From Phytohabitans aurantiacus (GTDB taxonomy: Bacteria > Actinomycetota > Actinomycetes > Mycobacteriales > Micromonosporaceae), in the NCBI RefSeq assembly GCF_027923225.1, contig NZ_BSDI01000007.1, positions 496,001-560,000 of the forward strand: a stretch of DNA of 64,000 nucleotides, given 5' to 3'. The notes beneath the pieces were generated by a model. It had not been told where the DNA came from and did no database searches. It saw nothing but the letters and a program-made list of their open reading frames with translations. Numbering within the stretch: the stretch's first letter is position 1; each line of letters starts with the position of its first letter. Below are positions 52,575-61,051 of the stretch, one piece after another. The position numbers were made by a program, and so were the translations under genes.

Positions 52575-54671
52575 TCAGGTGGTGCTGCCGGTCACGTTGC
52601 TGCCGGACTTGGTGACGTAGTAGGTGAGGGTCGTGCCGCTCCAGAAGTGGAACGTCAGCGCGACCCGCGCCCCGTCGTTGACCTCAGCGAAGAAAGCGGA
52701 TGTCAGTGTAATCGTGTTGGCCGTGTAGTTGGGCGCGAAAGCGACGTCGAACTCCTTGAACGAGGTCCAGTTGTGCGGGCCGGCGTTGGTGCCGTCGGCG
52801 TACTTGGCTTCCATCGTGGCGAGCTGGTCGCCGCGGAACTGCGCCGGCAGCGCGAAAGCGCTCGTCGTACCGGTGGCGCCCGCGAGCACCGGTGGGTCGT
52901 ACGTGATGACGCTGATCCGCCACGGCACGCCCGTCGAGAAGTGGGCCTGAATGTTCGCGTTGACGCCGTAGGCGCGGTTGCCGACGAGCCGGGTGACCGC
53001 CGAGGCGGTCAGCGTGAGCGTGCTGCCGGACACCGTGTAGTCGGTGCCGTTGGCGAGATTGGTGGTGCCCTGGCTCAGCCGCTGGAAGCTCGTGCCGTTC
53101 AGGTTGAGCGTCAGCGACTTGCTGGTGATGGAGCCGGTACGCGGCACGTACACCTGGTCGCTGGACGCGGTGCCGGAGCGGGTGGTCCAGCTCGACTTCA
53201 TCTGCGCGGTCAGCTCGGGGTCGCTCCACTGGAACGAGGTGCGCCCGAAGTGCTGCCCGTTGTCCCACAGCATCGTGGTGAGCTGCCGGCTGCGCGCGTA
53301 GTAGCCGAAGAACTCGAAGAACTTGAGCTTCTCGCCCTGCTCGATGGTGCCGGTGTGGCGGTCGAAGCCGAGCAGGCCGTACTCGCCCACGATGACCGGG
53401 ATGTTGCGCGAGACGAACGCGTTGTAGACCCGGTCGAAGGCGCCGGTCAGGTCACTTTGGACGGTGGCGTCGAAGCGGGTGCCGCCGGCCACGTTGACGC
53501 TGAAGGGCCAGTACCCGTAGTAATGCACCGTCGCGATGAGGTTCGCGTCGTTGGTCGAGGTGAACCACGACAGGGCCGGGTCGACCCGCGCCGCGTCGGC
53601 GGAGGTGTGCAGGGTCGGGATCACCAGCAGCCGCGAGGCGTTGCCGCCGCCGGACTGGCGCACGATATTCCGGAACGACGTGTTGAGCTCGTTCAGCAGA
53701 CCGATGCTCTGCGCCTCGTCGGACGCGCCGGTGAACTGCGGCTCGTTGACGCTTTCGAGCACCAGCTTCGACGGCGAGTCACGGAAGGCGGCGGCGAGCT
53801 GGGTCCACAGCGCGTTGTACCGGTTGAGCACGTTGGCACGGTCGGTGGGCATCGTGTTGATCCACTGCCACGAGTCGTGGTGAATGTTGATCATCACGTA
53901 GAACCCGTCGGCGAGCGCCCAGTTGACCACCTCCTTGACCCGGGCCAGCCAGGCGGCGTCGATGGTGTAACTCGGCGCGGCGCCGTGGTGGTTGCTCCAG
54001 GTGACCGGGATCCGGATGCTGTTGAAGCCCTGCGCGCGGATGTTGTCCAGCAACGCTTCGGTGACGCGCGGGTTGCCCCACGCCGTCTCGTCGGCGCCCA
54101 CCGCGTCGAACGAGTTGCCCAGGTTCCAGCCGGGCTGCATGGCGGCGACGGCGGCCATCGCGTTGCCCGCCGGCGGCGGCGTGGTGGGTGGGGCGCTAGT
54201 GGGCGGGACGCTGGTCGGTGGAGCGGACGTCGGCGTGCCGCCGACGTTACCCGTACACGCCACGCCGTTGAGCGTGAACGAGGTCGGCGCCGTGTTGCTT
54301 CCGGTCCATGACCCGTTGAAGCCGAACGAGACCGTCGCGTTGGTGGCGATCGCGGCGTTGTAACCGGCGTTGACCGCGGTGGCCTGGCTGCCCGACATGG
54401 TCACGGTGGCGTTCCACGCCTGCGTGACGCGCTGCCCATTGGAGAATGTCCACACCAGACTCCAGCCGCTGATCGGGTCGCCGAGGTTGGTGACGGCCAC
54501 GTTTCCGGTGAAGCCGCCCGGCCACTGGCTGGCGGTCGAATACGCCACCCGGCAGCCGGCGGCCGCCTGGGCGTTCACCGCGACCGTGATGCCGAGGCCG
54601 ACCAGCAGCGCCGTGACCGCGCCGGTGATCACCCCCACGCGGCGTAGTCGACCGATTCGCGAGCCAGCCAT
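52575..54671 (-). CDS. Secreted CBM2-GH5-CBM_X2 endoglucanase-like enzyme
   Basis: 698 residues. Signal peptide (RRVGVITGAVTALLVGLGIT); CBM2 at about 36-140 (WPGGFTGNVAVTNLGDPISG) with terminal cysteines; Pro/Thr linker; GH5 domain about 165-515 with acid/base Glu310 (ESVNEPQF) and nucleophile Glu430 (VIVGEYGLLG); then X2 plus CBM46-like modules (DYTVSGSTLTLTASAV) as in Bacillus halodurans Cel5B-type enzymes. Likely cellulase or xyloglucanase acting outside the cell. GGAGGGAG before ATG 54671. First gene of a three-gene operon ending with GH67. Confidence 0.9.
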   Translation of the reverse strand: MAGSRIGRLRRVGVITGAVTALLVGLGITVAVNAQAAAGCRVAYSTASQWPGGFTGNVAVTNLGDPISGWSLVWTFSNGQRVTQAWNATVTMSGSQATAVNAGYNAAIATNATVSFGFNGSWTGSNTAPTSFTLNGVACTGNVGGTPTSAPPTSVPPTSAPPTTPPPAGNAMAAVAAMQPGWNLGNSFDAVGADETAWGNPRVTEALLDNIRAQGFNSIRIPVTWSNHHGAAPSYTIDAAWLARVKEVVNWALADGFYVMINIHHDSWQWINTMPTDRANVLNRYNALWTQLAAAFRDSPSKLVLESVNEPQFTGASDEAQSIGLLNELNTSFRNIVRQSGGGNASRLLVIPTLHTSADAARVDPALSWFTSTNDANLIATVHYYGYWPFSVNVAGGTRFDATVQSDLTGAFDRVYNAFVSRNIPVIVGEYGLLGFDRHTGTIEQGEKLKFFEFFGYYARSRQLTTMLWDNGQHFGRTSFQWSDPELTAQMKSSWTTRSGTASSDQVYVPRTGSITSKSLTLNLNGTSFQRLSQGTTNLANGTDYTVSGSTLTLTASAVTRLVGNRAYGVNANIQAHFSTGVPWRISVITYDPPVLAGATGTTSAFALPAQFRGDQLATMEAKYADGTNAGPHNWTSFKEFDVAFAPNYTANTITLTSAFFAEVNDGARVALTFHFWSGTTLTYYVTKSGSNVTGSTT

Positions 54672-54706
54672 GACGCTCCCTCCAACCGCATGCCACCGGG
54701 CACGCA

Positions 54707-54735
54707 GAGTAAGTCGGGACGTCAAACTTTGTCAA
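54707..54735 (-). promoter_or_regulatory. Promoter of the GH5 operon overlapping the TetR stop codon
   Basis: On the minus strand TTGACA (54735-54730) and TTACTC (54712-54707) are spaced 17 bases. The -35 hexamer overlaps the TGA of the upstream TetR gene. A direct repeat TTGAC-N5-TTGAC starts at the -35 element. Confidence 0.5.
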
Positions 54736-55316
54736 TCGACGGATGCCTCTTCCAGCGTGCGCAACAGATCGGTGACGCGGCGCAACGCGGTGCGCACCCG
54801 CGCGGCCCACTCGTCGTCACCGAGCAGGATCACCGCCTCGCCGCCGAGGAACGCCAGGCCGACAAGAGACGCCAGGTCCGCCGGGGAGAAGGGACCGAGG
54901 GACCCGAAGCGGGCCTCCGCCTCCCGGACCACCTCTTCCAGTACCACGAACCAGCCCCGCAGCATCGACAGCACCTGCTGCCCCACCTCGATGTCCGACC
55001 AGCCCGCCGCGATCATCTCCTGGAGCACGCGCACGTACCCGGAAGCGAGGTCGTCCTCCAGGAAATCACACGCCTGTTCGTACCGCTTCCACAGCGGCTC
55101 CGACGCGGCGTACATCTGCCGCTGCCGCCCGACGAGCAGCTGGTTCTCGTGGTCGAGCAGCGCGAGCACCAGGCCGCGCTTGCCCCCGAAGTGGTAGTGG
55201 ATCTGGCTGAGCGGCATCCCGGCCTTGTCGGCGACCTTGCGGGTGGACAGGCTGGCATACCCGTCGGCGAGCAGGCACGCCCGCGCGGCCTCCATGATCC
55301 GTACCGCTGTCGTCAT
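54732..55316 (-). CDS. TetR-family regulator
   Basis: 194 residues: HTH at about 18-45 (ADGYASLSTRKVADKAGMPL followed by SQIHYHFGGKRGL), then a ligand-binding helical domain. ATG 55316 is chosen because GAGGGAGA precedes it; the upstream frame reads through the operators. It faces the mddA-led operon, and two identical 18-base operators lie between. It most likely represses mddA and the fusion gene and itself; the inducer is unknown. Confidence 0.88.
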   Translation of the reverse strand: MTTAVRIMEAARACLLADGYASLSTRKVADKAGMPLSQIHYHFGGKRGLVLALLDHENQLLVGRQRQMYAASEPLWKRYEQACDFLEDDLASGYVRVLQEMIAAGWSDIEVGQQVLSMLRGWFVVLEEVVREAEARFGSLGPFSPADLASLVGLAFLGGEAVILLGDDEWAARVRTALRRVTDLLRTLEEASVD

Positions 55317-55331
55317 CCCGTCTCCCTCTTG

Positions 55332-55349
55332 TTCGGTCGGTCGACCGAA
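55332..55349. promoter_or_regulatory. TetR operator 1
   Basis: TTCGGTCGGTCGACCGAA: 7-base arms TTCGGTC/GACCGAA around GGTC. Identical to operator 2, centres 35 bp apart. Confidence 0.85.
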
Positions 55350-55366
55350 TGATAGCGTGCAGAGGA

Positions 55367-55384
55367 TTCGGTCGGTCGACCGAA
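55367..55384. promoter_or_regulatory. TetR operator 2
   Basis: A second identical 18-base copy, ending 6 bases before a possible ATG (55390) and 24 bases before the preferred start 55408 of mddA. Bound repressor here would cover the 5' end of the transcript. Confidence 0.85.
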
Positions 55385-55407
55385 CGATCATGTCAAGGGG
55401 GATCGTC

Positions 55408-56160
55408 ATGGCAAGGCGAATCCTGGTCCTGGGGTACGGAACACTCGCTTATCTGCTGTTTCTTCTCGTGTTCGCATACACGATCGGTTTCCTCGCCGGG
55501 GTCGGCGTCCCGAAAGACGTCGACGACGGCGCCAGCGGCCCGGCCTGGGTCGCGGTCCTGGTCGACGCGGCGCTGCTCACGCTCTTCGCGGTGCAGCACA
55601 GCGTGATGGCGCGGCCGTGGTTCAAGCGGCGCTGGACCCGGATTGTGCCGCCCGCGGCCGAGCGCAGCACGTATGTGCTGGCCGCGAGCCTCGTGGTGGC
55701 GCTGCTGCTGTGGCAGTGGCGGCCGCTGCCGGAGGAGATCTGGTCCGTGCAGGCCGGTTGGGCACGCGCCACGCTGTGGGTCCTGTATGCCGCCGGATGG
55801 GCGATTCTGGTGAGCAGCACGTTCCAGATCGGCCACTTTGACCTGTTCGGGCTGCGCCAGGCGATCGCCCGCGCCCGCCACCGCGCGTATGCGGAGCCCG
55901 GATTCCGGCAGCCGCTGTTCTACCGGCTGGTGCGGCACCCGATCATGGTCGGCTTCCTGATCGCGTTCTGGGCGGCACCCGACATGAGCGTGGGCCGGCT
56001 GCTGTTCGCCGCCACGGCCAGCGCCTACATCCTGGTCGCGGTCCGGTTCGAGGAGCACGACCTGCGGCGCGAGCTCGGCGAGCGGTACGAGCGATACGCC
56101 GACGAGGTGCCGCGGTTCGTGCCACGCGTGCCCACCGCCGCGGTCGAGCGCGCACACTGA
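55408..56160 (+). CDS. mddA: Methanethiol S-methyltransferase (MddA) family membrane protein
   Basis: 250 residues, about six helices: LGYGTLAYLLFLLVFAYTIG, then FAVQHSVMARPWFKRRWTRI and the conserved STFQIGHFDLFGLRQ. These match the MddA branch of the NnrU/isoprenylcysteine-methyltransferase superfamily, which makes dimethyl sulfide from methanethiol and SAM. The SAM/substrate motif YRLVRHPIMVGFLIAFW is intact. AAGGGGG lies 6 bases before ATG 55408; ATG 55390 is the alternative. Controlled by TetR and followed 17 bases later by the fusion gene. Confidence 0.8.
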   Translation: MARRILVLGYGTLAYLLFLLVFAYTIGFLAGVGVPKDVDDGASGPAWVAVLVDAALLTLFAVQHSVMARPWFKRRWTRIVPPAAERSTYVLAASLVVALLLWQWRPLPEEIWSVQAGWARATLWVLYAAGWAILVSSTFQIGHFDLFGLRQAIARARHRAYAEPGFRQPLFYRLVRHPIMVGFLIAFWAAPDMSVGRLLFAATASAYILVAVRFEEHDLRRELGERYERYADEVPRFVPRVPTAAVERAH

Positions 56161-56177
56161 GGATTCGGAGGCGCATC

Positions 56178-58322
56178 ATGCGGGCACGGCTGCCGGACAG
56201 CGAAGGCTTCGTCGAGCACGGCGGAGTGAAAATCCACTATGAGGTACACGGCAGCGGCGGGCCGACGATCCTCCTGATGCCGACGTGGACGATCATCCAC
56301 AAGCGATTCTGGAAGGGCCAGGTGCCATACCTGGCACGGCATTTCAGGGTGGTCACCTACGACGGCCCGGGCAACGGACGCTCGGATCGCCCGCTCGACC
56401 CGGCGGCCTACGCGCAGGAGTCGCAGGTGGCGTACGCGTTGGCGGTGCTCGACGCCACGCGGACCGATCGGGCGGTGCTCGTGGGGCTTTCGATGGCGGC
56501 GAACTGGGCGCTCGACATCGCCGCCAACCAACCGTCCAGAGTGCACGGCACCGTCCTCATCGGACCCACCGTGGCGCTGACACCACCTTCGCAGGAGCGG
56601 GACGCACGCATCTCCCTCGCCGGCCCGGCGCCCGACGTCGAGCCGTCGCGCGTGCCACGCGTCCAGCCGGACCCGGCGGAGCACTGGGCCAAGTACAACC
56701 GGGAGTACTGGGAGAAGGAGCACGAGGACTTCCTCTGGTTCTTTCTCGGCCAGTGCTTCCCCGAGCCGCACTCCACCAAGCAGATCGAAGACGGCGTCGG
56801 TTGGGGCCGCGACACGAGCGGTCAGGTGCTCGTGGCGAAGAGCAAGGCCCGCACGCCAGACGCGGACACCCTGGCCGCCTGGTGCCGGCGGCTGGCCTGT
56901 CCGGTACTGCTCATCCACGGCGACGACGACCGGATCAGCCCGGTGCGGCGCAGCGAGATCCTGCGCGAGCTGACCGGCGGCGAACTCGTCATTCTCGCCG
57001 GCGCCGGGCACGTGCCGCTCGCCCGCGACCCGGTACGCGTCAACATGCTGATCGGCGACTTCGCGGCGCGGTTCCGGACAGCCGCTCCCCCGCCACGCAC
57101 CTGGACCCGCGGGCGGCACCGGCCCAAGCGGGTGCTCTATCTCAGCTCACCCATCGGGCTCGGTCACGCCCGGCGCGACGTCGCCATCGCGGCCGCCCTG
57201 CGCGAACGCCACCCCGACGTCCAGATCGACTGGCTGGCGCAGCACCCCGTCACCCGCGTGCTGGAAGCGGCCGGCGAACGCGTCCACCCCGCCAGCGCCT
57301 GGCTCGCCAACGAGTCGGCGCACATCGAAGACGAGGCCGGCGAGCACGACCTGCACTGCTTCGAGGCGCTGCGGCGCATGGACGAGGTACTGCTGTCGAA
57401 CTTCATGGTGTTTCACGACGCCGTGCGGGCCGCTCCGTACGACCTGGTGGTCGGCGACGAGGCGTGGGAGGTCGACTACTTCCTGCACGAGAACCCGGAG
57501 CTGAAGCGCTTCGCGTACGCGTGGTTCACCGACTTCGTGGGGTACCTGCCGATGCCCGACGGTGGCGAGCGGGAAAGCCTCGTCACCGCCGACTACAACG
57601 CCGAGATGATCGAGCACATCGCCCGGTACCCCCGGATGCGCGACCGGGCCATCTTCGTCGGCGACCCTGACGACGTGGTCGATGACGCCTTCGGACCGGG
57701 CTTGCCACGCATCCGCGACTGGACCGAGAAGCACTACGACTTCGCCGGCTACGTGACGGGTTTCGACCCGGCCGGTGTGGCCGACCGCGCGGCACTGCGC
57801 GCCGAGTTGGGGTACGCCCCCGACGAGCGCGTCTGCGTCGTGACGGTCGGCGGCTCCGGTGTCGGCGAGCACCTGCTGCGCCGAGTGGTGGGTTCGTTCG
57901 ACGCGGCCGCCGCACGGGTGCCCGGGCTACGCATGGTCGTCGTCACCGGCCCGCGCATCGACCCGTCGTCCTTCCGTCCAGCCGAACGCCTGGAGATCCG
58001 GCCTTTCGTGCCTGATCTGCACCGCCACCTCGCCGCCAGCGACCTCGCAATCGTCCAAGGTGGACTCACCACCTGCATGGAGCTGACCGCCGCCGGCCGG
58101 CCGTTCATCTACGTGCCGCTGCGGCACCACTTCGAGCAGCAGATCCACGTCGCGCACCGGCTCCGCCGGCACCGTGCCGGCCGCCGCCTCGACTATGACG
58201 ACATCGACCCCGATACGCTCGCGGACGCCATCGCTTCCGAGATCGGCCGGGAGGTGCGGTACCGGCCCGTCGACGGCGACGGCGCGGCGCGCGCCGCGAC
58301 CCTGCTGGCCGACCTGCTCTGA
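56178..58322 (+). CDS. Fused alpha/beta-hydrolase and glycosyltransferase (MGT/UGT fold)
   Basis: 714 residues with two domains in one frame. Residues about 8-300 are an alpha/beta hydrolase: nucleophile Ser105 in GLSMAAN (the usual GxSxG ends in Ala here), Asp in HGDDDR (249-251) and His278 in GAGHVP. Residues about 316-714 are a macrolide/UDP-type glycosyltransferase with N-terminal LYLSSPIGLGHARRD and donor-site IVQGGLTTCMELTAAGRPFI. GGAGG precedes ATG 56178. Coupling glycosyl transfer with ester or lactone chemistry suggests modification of a small lipophilic molecule; the target is unknown. Confidence 0.82.
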   Translation: MRARLPDSEGFVEHGGVKIHYEVHGSGGPTILLMPTWTIIHKRFWKGQVPYLARHFRVVTYDGPGNGRSDRPLDPAAYAQESQVAYALAVLDATRTDRAVLVGLSMAANWALDIAANQPSRVHGTVLIGPTVALTPPSQERDARISLAGPAPDVEPSRVPRVQPDPAEHWAKYNREYWEKEHEDFLWFFLGQCFPEPHSTKQIEDGVGWGRDTSGQVLVAKSKARTPDADTLAAWCRRLACPVLLIHGDDDRISPVRRSEILRELTGGELVILAGAGHVPLARDPVRVNMLIGDFAARFRTAAPPPRTWTRGRHRPKRVLYLSSPIGLGHARRDVAIAAALRERHPDVQIDWLAQHPVTRVLEAAGERVHPASAWLANESAHIEDEAGEHDLHCFEALRRMDEVLLSNFMVFHDAVRAAPYDLVVGDEAWEVDYFLHENPELKRFAYAWFTDFVGYLPMPDGGERESLVTADYNAEMIEHIARYPRMRDRAIFVGDPDDVVDDAFGPGLPRIRDWTEKHYDFAGYVTGFDPAGVADRAALRAELGYAPDERVCVVTVGGSGVGEHLLRRVVGSFDAAAARVPGLRMVVVTGPRIDPSSFRPAERLEIRPFVPDLHRHLAASDLAIVQGGLTTCMELTAAGRPFIYVPLRHHFEQQIHVAHRLRRHRAGRRLDYDDIDPDTLADAIASEIGREVRYRPVDGDGAARAATLLADLL

Positions 58323-58358
58323 TGATTAGCCGCGGAGCCGGTCGGGTACCGGGGCCAC

Positions 58359-58547
58359 ATGGATGATCGAACACAGCGGCGCGCCGACCACCTGCTCCCC
58401 GAGGAGCGGGCGGCCGGAAGCGACGACGCCGAAGCGCAGGCCGAGGCGATCCTCGACGACTCGGATGCCCGGGAGGCGTACGCCGAGCCCGCACCCGACC
58501 TGCGCATCGATCACAGAAGGTCCGCTGTGGACCCGATACCTGAATAG
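58359..58547 (+). CDS. Small conserved actinobacterial protein
   Basis: 62 residues, acidic: HLLPEERAAGSDDAEAQAEA then ILDDSDAREAY and a C-terminal HRRSAVDP. The LLPEERAAGSDDPxAQAEAIL pattern is one I recall in short actinobacterial proteins of unknown function. No clear Shine-Dalgarno. Convergent with the next gene, 4 bases between stops. Confidence 0.55.
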   Translation: MDDRTQRRADHLLPEERAAGSDDAEAQAEAILDDSDAREAYAEPAPDLRIDHRRSAVDPIPE

Positions 58548-58551
58548 CCGG

Positions 58552-58785
58552 TCAGCCGACCAGGCGTGAGCGCAGAAGCTCCTTGCCCTTCTCGGCACCC
58601 TTCCGGCTCTCCTCCTGTGCCCGGCGGAAGAACTCGGCCAACTCGCGGTCACCATCGCGCTCGGCGTCCTGGATGTACGTCTCCAGGCGCAGCGTGTTGT
58701 CCAGGCATGCCTCGGTGAACCAGATGATGTTGTAGTCCTTGTCTTTGGTGCCGGTGACGTGACCGGTTTCCTGGGTACCCGTCAT
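58552..58785 (-). CDS. Small conserved helical protein
   Basis: 77 residues: GTKDKDYNIIWFTEACLDNT followed by LRLETYIQDAERDGD and a basic C-terminus KGAEKGKELLRSRL. A familiar actinobacterial small-protein family without assigned function, predicted helical. A strong AAGGAGG lies 5 bases before the ATG, supporting real translation. Confidence 0.7.
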   Translation of the reverse strand: MTGTQETGHVTGTKDKDYNIIWFTEACLDNTLRLETYIQDAERDGDRELAEFFRRAQEESRKGAEKGKELLRSRLVG

Positions 58786-58860
58786 CGTTCCCTCCTTGAT
58801 AGGTCCGATGCTGAAACCACTACCCAGGACTGCGTCAATTAGTCGCGCTGGTGCCTTCGG

Positions 58861-59304
58861 TCAGCCGCGGGAACGCTCGAAGGTGAGATCGTAGTCCTTC
58901 CGCCACGTCTTGCCCTGATCCTCGGACGCCTCCCAGCGCCCGAGGATCCGGTCCTTCTCGACGTCGGCGATGAACCGCTGGTACATGTCCGGGTCCTCGC
59001 GGTTCAGGATCCAGCGCGCGCCGTCGAAAGTCATCGCGTACTGCCGGCACACGCCGCGCTCATCCTCGTAGAGCGCGACGTAGATGTCGTTCGCATCGCT
59101 GCGTCCGATGACAAGATTCATCCCGGAATTGTGCGCACCGCCACCGAATTCGATCCGCACGACCAGAAACGACTCCCCGAGCCGCTCGATGGTGGTCGCG
59201 GCCGGCACCTCGGTGCCCGGCGGCTCGAGGAACCAGGCGTCTGACAGGGTCGTTTTCCACTCGCCAATGAGCCCGTCGAGCTTCGCGAGTTCGGCGTTTC
59301 GCAT
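58861..59304 (-). CDS. DUF1579-like beta-barrel protein
   Basis: 147 residues: LDGLIGEWKTTLSDAWFLEP at the start, then FLVVRIEFGGG and RWILNREDPDMYQRF with C-terminal GKTWRKDYDLTF. It resembles DUF1579/calycin-like beta-barrel proteins that may bind small hydrophobic ligands. ATG 59304 is preferred since GGAGGA precedes it by 6 bases; the frame extends 11 residues further upstream. Confidence 0.65.
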   Translation of the reverse strand: MRNAELAKLDGLIGEWKTTLSDAWFLEPPGTEVPAATTIERLGESFLVVRIEFGGGAHNSGMNLVIGRSDANDIYVALYEDERGVCRQYAMTFDGARWILNREDPDMYQRFIADVEKDRILGRWEASEDQGKTWRKDYDLTFERSRG

Positions 59305-59436
59305 CGATTCCTCCGAATGGCCGGCCGGATTGGTCACACCCAGTCAACCAGGGACCTGTTTCACCCTGCACAAAAGGGCGATGAGTTTCCGGGGTTCCGG
59401 CAGTCTGACCGGTGACAGCCATGAAAGGGGCAGCAC

Positions 59437-60306
59437 ATGATCGAGCCGAAGACCCACACCCTGGACGTGCCGGGCGCCGTCCTGCGCTACGACCTACGCG
59501 AAGCCGGAGGCGGCGACGCTCCCACTCTGCTGATGATCGGCTCACCGATGGACGCCAGCGGCTTCACCAGCCTGGCCGGCCACTTCGCCGACCGCACCGT
59601 CGTCACCTACGACCCGCGCGGCATCAGCCGCAGCGAGCGCACCGACGGCGCCGCCGAATCCACTCCCGAGCAGCACGCCGACGACCTGCACCGCCTGATC
59701 GCCGCGCTGGGCGCCGGACCGGTGGATATCTTCGCCAGCAGTGGCGGCGCCGTCAACGGTTTGGCGCTCGTCGCGCGCCACCCCGACCAGGTGCGGACGC
59801 TCGTCGCGCACGAGCCGCCGGCCGCCGCCGTGCTCCCGGACCGCGAGCAGGCCAGCGCCGCCATCATGGACATCCACGGTACTTATCAACGCGGCGGCTT
59901 CGGCGCGGCGATGGCGAAGTTCATCGCGGTGAGTGGCCATCGTGGACCGGTACCGGCCGACCTTGGCGAGCTGCCCGCGCTGAACCCGGCCGACATGGGG
60001 ATGCCGGCCGACGACGGTTCCCGTGACGATGTGCTGTTCGCGCAGAACCTCGTCAGTTGTACCCACCACGAGCACGACTTCGACGCCTTGCGCGCCGCCT
60101 CGACGCGGATCGTCGTCGGCGTGGGCGCCGAGTCGGAGGGCGAGATGGCACACCGGGCCGGCGAGGCGGTCGCGCGGCGGCTGGGCACGGAGCCGGTCAC
60201 GTTCCCCAGCCACCATGGTGGCTTTCTCGGCGGCGAGTTCGGCATGAAGGGCGACCCCGACGCGTTCGCGGTCACCCTCCGCGAGGTGCTTGACGAAAAA
60301 TCGTGA
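59437..60306 (+). CDS. Alpha/beta-fold hydrolase
   Basis: 289 residues: DPRGISRSERT oxyanion-side loop, nucleophile Ser102 in FASSGGAVNGLA and a C-terminal His in SHHGGFLGGEFG. The shape is that of the general hydrolase family with esterase or haloalkane-type members; substrate unknown. AAAGGGG precedes the ATG by about 7 bases. It is separate from, and only distantly like, the hydrolase half of the fusion at 56178. Confidence 0.8.
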   Translation: MIEPKTHTLDVPGAVLRYDLREAGGGDAPTLLMIGSPMDASGFTSLAGHFADRTVVTYDPRGISRSERTDGAAESTPEQHADDLHRLIAALGAGPVDIFASSGGAVNGLALVARHPDQVRTLVAHEPPAAAVLPDREQASAAIMDIHGTYQRGGFGAAMAKFIAVSGHRGPVPADLGELPALNPADMGMPADDGSRDDVLFAQNLVSCTHHEHDFDALRAASTRIVVGVGAESEGEMAHRAGEAVARRLGTEPVTFPSHHGGFLGGEFGMKGDPDAFAVTLREVLDEKS

Positions 60307-60331
60307 GGCGCTGGATGACAAAATGTGAGGC

Positions 60332-60472
60332 GTGAATCAACGAGAAATGGTCAAGCTGAGCAAACGGATGTCGCTGGCCCTGCGCCACGCGCCTGAGCGG
60401 TTCGGCCTGGCCTTGGACGAGGGCGGCTGGGTCCGGGTCGACGACCTCCTGGCCGCCCTCGACGGCGCGTGA
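60332..60472 (+). pseudogene. kptA: Truncated RNA 2'-phosphotransferase (KptA/Tpt1), N-terminus only
   Basis: A 46-codon frame reads VNQREMVKLSKRMSLALRHA then PERFGLALDEGGWVRVDDLL and stops at TGA 60470. This matches the first about 45 residues of KptA (LSKxLSxxLRHxPExxGLxLDExGWVxVDxLL). The remaining about 130 residues, with the NAD+-binding catalytic domain, are absent: the next bases lead directly to the ECF sigma gene promoter. It appears to be the remnant of a deletion. KptA removes splice-junction 2'-phosphates from RNA, so loss leaves RtcB (14.4 kb) as the only RNA-repair enzyme in the window. Confidence 0.7.
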
Positions 60473-60553
60473 GCGCATTTTTCTCGTCGTAGCCTTCAAC
60501 CTTTTGGCACCCCGTCGCGCTCGTGATGGTTAGACGACCAGAGCGGGGACACA

Positions 60554-61051
60554 GTGGCATCCGACGACGACAGCTTCCGCGAGTTCGTGAACACGCGGTA
60601 CACCGATCTGTTGCGCGTGGCCTACCACCTCACCGGCTCCGCCCACGAGGCGGAAGACCTGGTGCAGTCGGCGCTGGTCAAGGCGATGGGCCGGTGGCGT
60701 CGGATCGACGACCCGCTGGCCTACCTTCGCCGCATAATGATCAATCACCACACCAGCCTGTGGCACAGGTACCGGGCGCGCGAGGTCGTCACCGCCTTCT
60801 TCCCCGAGCGCCCGGCCCGCGACACGACCACCGCGGTCGACGAGCGGCAGACCGTGTACCGGGCGATGCGCGCCCTGCCGGCCCGCACCCGGGCGGTCAT
60901 CGTGCTGCGATACCTGGCCGATCTGCCGGAAGCCGAGGTGGCGGCCGCGCTGGGTTGCTCGGTCGGAACGGTCAAGAGTCGCGCCTCGCGAGGGCTCGCG
61001 CGACTGCGTGACGCGCTGGCACCGCTGGCGACGGAGAGGAGCGTCCAATGA
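60554..61051 (+). CDS. ECF sigma factor, SigE family
   Basis: 165 residues: region 2 (ARYxDLLR-type, VNTRYTDLLRVAYHLTGSAH; EAEDLVQSALVKAMGRW) and region 4 HTH (LRYLADLPEAEVAAALGCSV; GTVKSRASRGLARLRDALA). This is the actinobacterial SigE-family pattern. GTG 60554 is the start. The CAACC at 60497-60501 resembles the -35 of ECF promoters, so autoregulation is possible. The stop overlaps the next gene's ATG (ATGA), typical for a sigma factor and its membrane partner. Confidence 0.88.
   Translation: MASDDDSFREFVNTRYTDLLRVAYHLTGSAHEAEDLVQSALVKAMGRWRRIDDPLAYLRRIMINHHTSLWHRYRAREVVTAFFPERPARDTTTAVDERQTVYRAMRALPARTRAVIVLRYLADLPEAEVAAALGCSVGTVKSRASRGLARLRDALAPLATERSVQ

Noticed and set aside
51306..54311. 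A 1001-codon plus-strand open frame across the amidohydrolase and GH5 genes
   Set aside because: No motif or signal; the opposite strand carries two enzymes with intact catalytic residues.
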